Assembly: GCA_002424495.1 (NCBI GenBank)
Contig: DIKH01000069.1
Span: forward strand, 1-12,557
Length of the DNA stretch: 12,557 nt
Reading direction: 5' to 3'
DNA from: Desulfobacteraceae bacterium UBA5623
GTDB lineage: Bacteria > Desulfobacterota > DSM-4660 > Desulfatiglandales > Desulfatiglandaceae
How positions within the stretch are numbered: the first letter of the stretch is position 1; every line of letters begins with the position of its first letter. Both the position numbers and the translations under genes were made by a program. The notes beneath the pieces are model-generated. The model had not been told where the DNA came from and did not search any database. It was given only the letters and a program-made list of their open reading frames with translations. Shown piece after piece: positions 6,937 to 12,557 of the stretch.

Positions 6937-9375
6937 TTATCCCTCCCTCAGCCTTCCCCCTGTCTTTAGCCTTATCTCATCAATAATGGATTCGTGCAAA
7001 TGGTTTACCTCAGCGCCGTCAAGGGTCCTGTCCTTTGACCGGTAGGAGATCCTGAAGGCCAGGGCTTTCTCAGACCTATCGGATTTACTGCCCTCGTAAA
7101 GGTCAAAGATCTCAACGGACTCGATCCATTCAGCACCCTTCTTTTTTACGATGTCAATGACGCTGGCGCTTTCAACTTCCCGATTGAGCATAATCGAGAT
7201 GTCTCTGTATACGGCGGGAAATTTTGCAAATGGCTGAAATCTCTTTGTTGCGGGGATTTCTTTTAAAAGGGCCGCAATATCAATTTCAAACAGGAAGGCA
7301 CTTACCTTTTCAAGGCCATATGCCTCCATCACCTTTGATGACACTTGGCCTACTCGCCCTATGGCTGAGCCGGAGCAGGAAACACCGGCTGAGCACTCAG
7401 GATCATAAGAATTAAGATCCGTCTCCCTGTTAAAAGTTATCTCTTTGAGGCCAATCGCCGCCAACAGGGCCTCCAGCGCCCCTTTGATATCATAAAAGTC
7501 CAGAGTCCTTTCATCACAATGCCATGACTTTTTCTGAGACAGCCCTGTCATCACCGCGGTCAGAAGCACTTTTTCGTCAGGCTGAAGATCTTCCCCCATT
7601 TGAAAGAAGACCTTTCCCCACTCAAAAAGTCTCAGATCCCTTTCATAATGGGCTACATTTACCCCAACGGTATTTAAGATCCCCGGGACAAGAGAAGTTC
7701 TCATAACGGACTGGTCAATTGCAAGAGGATTCAAGATCGGGACAAATTTCCTTAAGGAACTTGCTTCTTCTGCGCCCAACATATCAGCGGACTTGGGAGA
7801 TATAAAGCTGTAGGTGATGATCTCGGTAAAGCCGAGTCCTATCATGATCTGTCTGATCTGACCGGGGAGGGCAAGCTCAGGCGCATCGCCTATCTGGCCA
7901 GGCCTTATGCTTGGATAGGTGACAGGTATATTTTCATAACCAAAGACCCTTGCCACCTCCTCTATAAGGTCTGCTTCTCTTGTAATATCCACCCGAAATG
8001 ACGGGGGACTTACTACAAGTTGCACTCGATCGTCCTCGCTGACATTCATGTCGCGAACATCCATTTCAAGGGCCTCAAGATATCCTCTTACGGCATCTTT
8101 TGAAAGGCTGGTCCCCAGTAAACGGTTGGTCTTATCAATGCGCAGTCTTATATCAGGGGGCGTGTATTGCCTGGGATAGATGTCAATAATGCCGGATGCA
8201 ATGTTTCCCCCTGCCAAATGGGATATCAGTGACATGGCGCGTTTTAGGGCGGTCGTTACACCTTCAATGTCAATGCCCCTTTCAAAACGATAAGAGGCCT
8301 CTGTAGATAATCCGAGCCTCTTCGAGCACCTTCTGATTGTCACAGGATCAAAGAAGGCGCTCTCCAGCAGAACATCCCCCGTATCTGAAGTGATCTCAGA
8401 GTTTAGCCCGCCCATGATTCCTGCCAGGGCCACTGCCCGTTCGCCGTCGCATATCATAAGGGATTCGCTGGTAAGGGATCTTGTCTCGCCATCCAGGGTG
8501 ATAAAGGTCTCGCCTTTTTCCGCCCTCCTTACGATGATCCTGTTTTCCCTCAGGCGATCGTAGTCAAATGCATGGAGGGGCTGACCCATTTCAAGCAACA
8601 CATAATTTGTAACATCAACGATATTATTGATACTCCTTATCCCGGACAGAAAAAGCCTGCGTCTCATCCAAAATGGGGAAAAACCCAGTTCAACGCCCTG
8701 AATCACCCCTGCGGCATAACGGGGGCAACCCACAGGGTCATCAATAGTAACCCTTGCAAGCTCTGATATAGGGGCGCCCCCCTCTTCGATTATTATTTCA
8801 GGCCGCTTGAGCGTTTTACCTGTTATGGCGGCTATCTCCCTTGCCACCCCCAGGACACTGGTCCAATCTGGACGATTGGGTGTAATGGACAGATCGAACA
8901 CCCAGTCGGAAAGCTCAAGCGGCTTAAGATCAGAGGAAAGAGGGGTGCCGGGTGCGAGGTTTGGTGGCAGGATCATCACCCCTGTATGATCGTCGGTCAG
9001 TCCCATCTCGTCTTCGGCCAGGAGCATGCCGTGTGACATTACTCCCCTGATACTGCTGTCGCTGATAGTCGTACCGTTGGGAAGGGTTGCGCCTGCTGCG
9101 GCAAAAGGCGCCAGGGAGCCTGTCGCAAGATTCGGTGCGCCGCATACCACCTGGACAGTCCCAGCGCCAGTGTCCACCTGGCACACGGAAAGCCTGTCCG
9201 TCTCAGGATGAGGGGCGATAGTCAGTATCCTTGCCGCAACAATGTCATCAAGGGATTGGCCGGATGGTTCAAGCCCCTCCACCTCCAAACCAGCCATGGT
9301 CAGGAGGCGGCCCAGCTCATCTGCCGACATATCTATGTCTACGTAATCTTTTAACCAATTAAGACTTATTTTCAT
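6937..9375 (-). CDS. pheT: Phenylalanine--tRNA ligase beta subunit
   Basis: This is the beta chain of the alpha2-beta2 phenylalanyl-tRNA synthetase, which binds tRNA and edits mischarged tyrosine. At 812 residues it is the full long form (E. coli about 795). Domains in order: N-terminal segment (SLNWLKDYVD), an EMAP-type tRNA-binding fold at about 40-150 (HPETDRLSVCQVD, VVCGAPNLATG), the B3/B4 editing region at about 210-390 (NNIVDVTNYVLLEMGQPLHA), the B5 domain (ADLIEEVARVFGYENIP), a catalytic-like core, and the C-terminal ferredoxin-fold anticodon-binding domain (FAKFPAVYRDISIML). No truncation or frameshift is seen. The ATG is preceded only by a weak GAG. A 126-base gap separates it from pheS, which is long for this gene pair. 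Confidence 0.97.
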   Translation of the reverse strand: MKISLNWLKDYVDIDMSADELGRLLTMAGLEVEGLEPSGQSLDDIVAARILTIAPHPETDRLSVCQVDTGAGTVQVVCGAPNLATGSLAPFAAAGATLPNGTTISDSSIRGVMSHGMLLAEDEMGLTDDHTGVMILPPNLAPGTPLSSDLKPLELSDWVFDLSITPNRPDWTSVLGVAREIAAITGKTLKRPEIIIEEGGAPISELARVTIDDPVGCPRYAAGVIQGVELGFSPFWMRRRLFLSGIRSINNIVDVTNYVLLEMGQPLHAFDYDRLRENRIIVRRAEKGETFITLDGETRSLTSESLMICDGERAVALAGIMGGLNSEITSDTGDVLLESAFFDPVTIRRCSKRLGLSTEASYRFERGIDIEGVTTALKRAMSLISHLAGGNIASGIIDIYPRQYTPPDIRLRIDKTNRLLGTSLSKDAVRGYLEALEMDVRDMNVSEDDRVQLVVSPPSFRVDITREADLIEEVARVFGYENIPVTYPSIRPGQIGDAPELALPGQIRQIMIGLGFTEIITYSFISPKSADMLGAEEASSLRKFVPILNPLAIDQSVMRTSLVPGILNTVGVNVAHYERDLRLFEWGKVFFQMGEDLQPDEKVLLTAVMTGLSQKKSWHCDERTLDFYDIKGALEALLAAIGLKEITFNRETDLNSYDPECSAGVSCSGSAIGRVGQVSSKVMEAYGLEKVSAFLFEIDIAALLKEIPATKRFQPFAKFPAVYRDISIMLNREVESASVIDIVKKKGAEWIESVEIFDLYEGSKSDRSEKALAFRISYRSKDRTLDGAEVNHLHESIIDEIRLKTGGRLREG

Positions 9376-9501
9376 GAATATTACTCAATCGAAGAAATGA
9401 GGCGAAAGCCGGAATGACGAAAAGAGGTCTGATCAGGGTGTCTCAGAAAATAGAGCCTCTCGATTCAGGTGTTCATGACTTTGCTGACAGGGTGAGGGGC
9501 T
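9376..9501 (-). other. pheS-pheT spacer with possible repeat remnant
   Basis: This 126-base spacer lies inside the operon. On the plus strand, 9401-9423 contains GGCGAAAGCC followed by GGAATGACGAAAA. GGCGAAAGCC is a 3-bp stem with a GAAA loop. The segment resembles one half of the short dispersed palindromes (GGAATGACG ends) found between genes in many bacteria, but its partner arm is absent here and there is no second copy in the window. No terminator or coding sequence is seen. Confidence 0.3.
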
Positions 9502-10509
9502 TTAAAATTGTCTTAAAAACCTCATGTCATTTCTGTAGAACAACTGGATATCGTCTATCCCGTACTTTAGCATGGCAAGTCTTTCAATGCCCATGCCGAA
9601 TGCAAAGCCGGAGTATACCTCGGCATCATAATCCACAAAACCATAAACTGCTGGATCCACCATGCCGGAACCCAGGATCTCAAGCCAGCCAGTATTGGAA
9701 CATGTCCGACACCCTCTGCCTCCGCATATTACACACCGGATGTCCACCTCGGCGCTCGGTTCAGTGAAGGGGAAAAAACTGGGTCTGAACCGAAGTCTGG
9801 TGTCAGGACCAAACATCTCGTTCAAAAAGCAGGTCAGTGTCCCCTTGAGATCCCCAAAGGTCACATGCTGATCAACCAGGAGTCCCTCTACCTGATGAAA
9901 CATCGGCGTGTGCGATACGTCCGAATCCCGTCTGTAGACCTTTCCCGGCGCAATTATGCTGACGGGGGGGTTCTGGGTCTCCATTACCCGGATCTGGATA
10001 GGAGAGGTGTGTGTCCTAAGAACCACGTTGTCGGATACATAGAAAGTGTCCTGCATATCCCTTGCAGGATGGTCCCTGGGTATATTCAAGGCCTCGAAGT
10101 TGTAATAATCCAGTTCAACATTTGGCCCCTTGACAACCCTGAACCCCATCCTGGACAGGATCTGACAGACATCTTTTATAATCAGTGATAATGGATGGAG
10201 ATGCCCGTAAAACGGTGCCCTGCCGGGGAGTGTCACATCAAGAATGGTCTCCTGTCCGGCGGCCTTTGCGGAGATCTTATCCCTCAGTTCGTCAAGCAGT
10301 CCGGATAGATTTGTTTTTATCCGGTTGGCCAGTTTACCGAACTCAGGCCTTTCATTGGCAGGCAGCTCACCCAGCCTTTTCATCACTGAGGTCAAGAGAC
10401 CCTTCTTACCAAGATAGGTGACCCTGAACTGCTCTAGCTCAGAGGCGTCGCTAATCGTTTTGAGATCAGTAATCGCCTTCTTTTCAAGTTCAAGGAGCTG
10501 TTCTTTCAT
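9502..10509 (-). CDS. pheS: Phenylalanine--tRNA ligase alpha subunit
   Basis: This is the catalytic alpha chain that activates phenylalanine and charges tRNA-Phe. It has 335 residues from ATG 10509 (a TTG two codons upstream is possible but less likely). An N-terminal coiled-coil arm (1-90: LEQFRVTYLGKKGLLTSVMK) binds tRNA. The class II core follows: RDHPARDMQDTFYV (motif 1 region), RTHTSPIQIRVM, FHQVEGLLVD, RFRPSFFPFTEPSAEVDI (motif 2), and the glycine-rich GFAFGMGIERLAMLKYG (motif 3). Between motif 2 and GWLEILGSGMVDP sits a four-cysteine insert, C-x2-C-x4-C-x2-C, typical of many non-enteric PheS proteins and absent in E. coli. The start has no clear Shine-Dalgarno, and the 20-base gap after rplT suggests dependence on upstream translation. 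Confidence 0.97.
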   Translation of the reverse strand: MKEQLLELEKKAITDLKTISDASELEQFRVTYLGKKGLLTSVMKRLGELPANERPEFGKLANRIKTNLSGLLDELRDKISAKAAGQETILDVTLPGRAPFYGHLHPLSLIIKDVCQILSRMGFRVVKGPNVELDYYNFEALNIPRDHPARDMQDTFYVSDNVVLRTHTSPIQIRVMETQNPPVSIIAPGKVYRRDSDVSHTPMFHQVEGLLVDQHVTFGDLKGTLTCFLNEMFGPDTRLRFRPSFFPFTEPSAEVDIRCVICGGRGCRTCSNTGWLEILGSGMVDPAVYGFVDYDAEVYSGFAFGMGIERLAMLKYGIDDIQLFYRNDMRFLRQF

Positions 10510-10529
10510 TGTCAACTATAGTTAGAGTC

Positions 10530-10877
10530 TTAGTTCCGGGCCAATCTTGCCAACTGGGAAAATGCCATCGGATCCCGAATTGCCATATCCGCAAGCACCT
10601 TTCTGTCCAGATCAACGCCAGCCTCTTTCAGCCCGAAGATAAGTCTACTGTATGACAGACCATTTTCTCTGGCAGCAGCATTGATCCTCATTATCCATAG
10701 GCTGCGGAATTCCCTTTTTTTGACCTTACGATCCCTGTATGCATAAACTCCGGCCCTGTCAACAGTTATCCTGGCGGTCCTGAATTGGCTTCCATGACCC
10801 CCTATGTAACCCTTTGCGGCCTTTAATACCTTATTCCTTCTTCTCCTGGCCTTAAAGCCTCTTTTCACCCTAGGCAT
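10530..10877 (-). CDS. rplT: 50S ribosomal protein L20
   Basis: L20 is essential for early 50S assembly and, in several bacteria, represses its own operon by binding the mRNA leader. This complete 115-residue protein starts with the typical MPRVKRGFKARRRRNKVLK, has YAYRDRKVKKREFRSLW and the highly conserved INAAARENGLSYSRL, and ends DRKVLADMAIRDPMAFSQL. The segment after KGY is IGGHGSQFRTARITVD rather than the common RGRRSKLYR type, a local variation in the basic 23S-contacting extension. AGAGG lies 7 bases before the ATG. rpmI ends 62 bases upstream. Confidence 0.97.
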   Translation of the reverse strand: MPRVKRGFKARRRRNKVLKAAKGYIGGHGSQFRTARITVDRAGVYAYRDRKVKKREFRSLWIMRINAAARENGLSYSRLIFGLKEAGVDLDRKVLADMAIRDPMAFSQLARLARN

Positions 10878-10939
10878 TGCAAAACCTCTTATTATGGAGG
10901 CAGCATAAAAACATTCCCTTTTGTTTTCCGGTCAACATA

Positions 10940-11137
10940 TTACATATAAGGGATGAGTTTGGCTGTCCGTTTAAAATTAGTAAAATGTACCAGAGCGGAT
11001 TTTCTCAGTCTCCTTTTTCTCTTTCTGGTCTTTTTCGTAAGGATATGGCTTGAAAACGCCTTGTTTCTAATTATTTTCCCTGTTCCCGTTGTCCGGAACC
11101 TCTTTGCAGCTCCACGGTTTGTCTTTATCTTTGGCAT
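10940..11137 (-). CDS. rpmI: 50S ribosomal protein L35
   Basis: L35 is a small basic protein of the large ribosomal subunit. It has 65 residues, the usual size, beginning MPKIKTNRGAAKRFRTTGTG, with a Lys/Arg core (KKTRKRKRRLRKSALV) and ending KRTAKLIPYM. The ATG at 11137 has a strong AAAGGAG Shine-Dalgarno 7 bases upstream. An upstream in-frame ATG (11170) would add 11 residues unlike any L35 and lies before that Shine-Dalgarno, so it is rejected. The ribosome binding site can be sequestered by the adjacent CTCCT (see the leader entry), which suggests translational control of rpmI and, by coupling, rplT. Confidence 0.97.
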   Translation of the reverse strand: MPKIKTNRGAAKRFRTTGTGKIIRNKAFSSHILTKKTRKRKRRLRKSALVHFTNFKRTAKLIPYM

Positions 11138-11263
11138 CCTATTACTCCTTTCGCAGGAGGTGATTTCCACAACTCAATGCCCCAGCCCAAAACAGCGGGC
11201 ACAAAGGAATCCTCCCGTCAGATCCGGCACAACCTGCCTCTAAAGGTCATTGTCTGCAACAGT
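11138..11263 (-). promoter_or_regulatory. rpmI leader with alternative anti-Shine-Dalgarno pairings
   Basis: This is 126 bases between infC and rpmI. In the minus-strand RNA, CUCCU (11159-11155) can pair with AGGAG (11149-11145) of the rpmI Shine-Dalgarno, with a 5-base loop. The same CCUCC (11160-11156), within AAUCACCUCCU that matches the 16S rRNA 3' end, can instead pair with upstream GGAGG (11215-11211). That helix extends by AUU with AAU past a 2-base bulge and encloses a UGCCC/GGGCA hairpin. The two pairings exclude each other. In E. coli, L20 represses rpmI-rplT through a structured leader in the same place. That this leader works similarly is inference. No T-tract terminator is seen. 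Confidence 0.45.
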
Positions 11264-11782
11264 CTATTTTGGGACAATGACCATGGACATTCTGTTTTTG
11301 GATTCCCGAGTGGGCTCCTGAAACACAGTCCCTTCATCTGAAACATCTTGGGCAACCCTTTTTAGGAGTTCAACCCCCACGTCCATATAGGCCATTTCCC
11401 GACCCCGAAAAAAAACTGTCACCTTCACACGGTCTTTTTTTTCAAGAAATTTCTTGAGGTTTCTGATCTTGAATCCCAGATCATGTTCCTCTGTGTGGGG
11501 TCTCAGCTTGATCTCCTTCAGTTGGGACGATCGGCCTTTCTTGCGCGTCTCCTGGTCTTTCTTGCTTGCCTGATATTTGAACTTTCCATAGTCCATTATG
11601 CGGCAGACAGGCGGATCTGAATTCGGAGCTACCTCCACCAGATCCAGTCCTCCCTCGCTTGCTATCCTCTGCGCCTCGGACAATGACAGGATGCCCAGTT
11701 GTTGGCCATCTTCTGAGATCAGTCTGACCGACGATGAAATTATCTTTTCATTAATCCTGACTTCCTCTTCCTTTTTGGCTAT
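11264..11782 (-). CDS. infC: Translation initiation factor IF-3, probable AUA start
   Basis: IF-3 binds the 30S subunit, prevents premature joining of 50S and proofreads the start codon. From the AUA at 11782 the protein has 172 residues: an N-domain with VRINEKIISSSVRLI, LGILSLSEAQRIA and DLVEVAPNSDPPVCRIMDYG, a lysine-rich linker (YQASKKDQETRKKGRSS), and a C-domain with LKEIKLRPHTEEHD, KVTVFFRGREMAY and MSMVIVPK. A perfect AAGGAGGT lies 6 bases before this AUA. The only upstream in-frame ATG (11809) lies inside the thrS coding end and has no Shine-Dalgarno at a usable distance. Non-AUG starts (usually AUU) are known for infC and allow IF-3 to repress its own synthesis. The thrS stop lies 4 bases upstream. 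Confidence 0.95.
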   Translation of the reverse strand: MAKKEEEVRINEKIISSSVRLISEDGQQLGILSLSEAQRIASEGGLDLVEVAPNSDPPVCRIMDYGKFKYQASKKDQETRKKGRSSQLKEIKLRPHTEEHDLGFKIRNLKKFLEKKDRVKVTVFFRGREMAYMDVGVELLKRVAQDVSDEGTVFQEPTRESKNRMSMVIVPK

Positions 11783-11786
11783 GGCG

Positions 11787-12557
11787 TTACCTCCTTGTCT
11801 TACATTCATTTGATATCATGCTAACAATTTCCTCGGCAGTCACAAAAGGGAGATTCTGGCCGTCCCTTTTTCTCGGGGTCGCCCCTTGTTTTTCGCTCTC
11901 CCTGTCCCCAACGATCAACATATAGGGGATCTTCTGTAATTGCGCCTCCCTGACCTTCAGACTCAGCTTTTCATTCCTGAAATCGGCCTTTACCCTGACA
12001 TCCGCATCTTGAAGGGTCGTTAGCAGCCTTTCTCCAAATTCATTGTTTCTGTCTGTCACCGTCAGGATTATGGCCTGCACCGGTGAGAGCCATACTGGAA
12101 AGGCCCCCGCGTAATGCTCGATCAGGACCCCGATGAACCTTTCTATGGCGCCAAGGATGACGCGATGGATCATCACGGGCCTGTGTTTCTGACCGTCCTT
12201 GCCAATATAAACCAAATCAAACCTTTCTGGAAGGGTAAAATCGCACTGGATGGTGGCGCACTGCCATTTTCTGCCAAGTGCATCACTTAATTTTACATCA
12301 ATCTTCGGACCATAAAAGGCCCCATCCCCTTCATTTACTTCATAGCTCAGATTGTTATCGGCCATTGCATTAATAAGTGCGTTGGTGGCCAGATCCCAAT
12401 CCCCATCCGTGCCAATGGATTTTGCGGGCCTGGTGCTGATCTCCAGCTCATAGCTGAAGCCGAATATCGCCATCACGTCTTTGACAAAATCGAGCACTGC
12501 CTTTATCTCGCCATTTAGCTGCTCCGGGGCGCATATGATGTGGGCGTCATCCTGGGT
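11787..12557 (-). CDS. thrS: Threonine--tRNA ligase, C-terminal part
   Basis: ThrRS charges tRNA-Thr with threonine. The visible 256 residues are the C-terminal part; the frame runs off the right edge, so the editing domains and start lie outside. The first visible residues, TQDDAHIICAPEQ, are the conserved active-site segment whose His is a zinc ligand in E. coli. Next come AFYGPKIDVKLSDALGRKWQ, CATIQCDFTLPERFDLVYIG, and motif 3 with RPVMIHRVILGAIERFIGVL, whose His is another zinc ligand. The anticodon-binding domain starts near FPVWLSPVQ and includes VKADFRNEKLSLKVREAQ and IPYMLIVGDRE. It ends KTRR, where AGG AGG TAA doubles as the infC Shine-Dalgarno. The gene heads the visible operon. The threonine link with nearby thrC may be coincidental, as thrC is on the other strand. 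Confidence 0.97.
   Translation of the reverse strand, partial: TQDDAHIICAPEQLNGEIKAVLDFVKDVMAIFGFSYELEISTRPAKSIGTDGDWDLATNALINAMADNNLSYEVNEGDGAFYGPKIDVKLSDALGRKWQCATIQCDFTLPERFDLVYIGKDGQKHRPVMIHRVILGAIERFIGVLIEHYAGAFPVWLSPVQAIILTVTDRNNEFGERLLTTLQDADVRVKADFRNEKLSLKVREAQLQKIPYMLIVGDRESEKQGATPRKRDGQNLPFVTAEEIVSMISNECKTRR
11789..11796 (-). promoter_or_regulatory. infC Shine-Dalgarno overlapping the thrS stop
   Basis: AAGGAGGT is a full-length match to the anti-Shine-Dalgarno. Its last base is the first base of the thrS TAA. The 6-base spacing to AUA 11782 fixes the infC start and indicates thrS-infC translational coupling. Confidence 0.8.

Noticed and set aside
11138..11170. Eleven-residue N-terminal extension of L35
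   Set aside because: MPKIK is the standard L35 N-terminus, and a strong AAAGGAG precedes ATG 11137.
11783..11809. ATG at 11809 as infC start
   Set aside because: It lies inside the thrS end with no Shine-Dalgarno at usable distance, and the strong Shine-Dalgarno lies downstream of it, directly before the AUA at 11782.
1..12557. tRNA genes, CRISPR arrays, insertion sequences, phage or toxin-antitoxin genes
   Set aside because: Reading both strands gave no cloverleaf with a CCA end, no regular repeat array, and no transposase or integrase motif.

Overview
The window looks like chromosomal DNA of a free-living Gram-negative bacterium, most likely a Desulfobacterota (deltaproteobacterial) lineage. 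This rests on gene order (thrS-infC-rpmI-rplT-pheS-pheT-merR-like, as I remember it from that group), on the style of the proteins and on the mid-range GC content. It is inference, not a database match.

Left third (1 to about 3575, minus strand): the end of a surface-polysaccharide locus. One reading frame stays open from an ATG at 3135 down to the window edge. It encodes at least 1045 residues with three modules in order: a polysaccharide pyruvyltransferase-like domain, a family-2 glycosyltransferase and a family-9 (heptosyltransferase-like) glycosyltransferase. GC content rises steeply along the gene. Twelve bases upstream lies a small unrecognised gene that needs a -1 frame change to be read through.

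Middle (3576-4612): a 546-base AT-rich divergent intergenic region with operator-like repeats, then a small plus-strand gene of unknown function (TTG start), then a 167-base promoter region. Next come thrC (threonine synthase) and rlmH (23S rRNA methyltransferase), 3 bases apart and probably cotranscribed.

Right half (6608-12557, minus strand): a translation-machinery operon read right to left: thrS (5' end outside the window), infC, rpmI, rplT, pheS, pheT and a MerR-like regulator. It converges on rlmH, and a small inverted repeat at the junction contains both stop codons. The operon makes two aminoacyl-tRNA synthetases, initiation factor IF-3 and ribosomal proteins L35 and L20. Two control features can be read from the sequence. 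infC very probably starts at an AUA codon behind a perfect Shine-Dalgarno that overlaps the thrS stop, which fits IF-3 autoregulation. The rpmI leader holds an anti-Shine-Dalgarno segment that can pair either with the rpmI ribosome binding site or with an upstream GGAGG, which suggests a translational switch.

No tRNA, rRNA, CRISPR array, transposase or attachment site was seen. The best candidates for something undescribed are the three-module polysaccharide protein, the frameshifted gene before it, and the rpmI leader.
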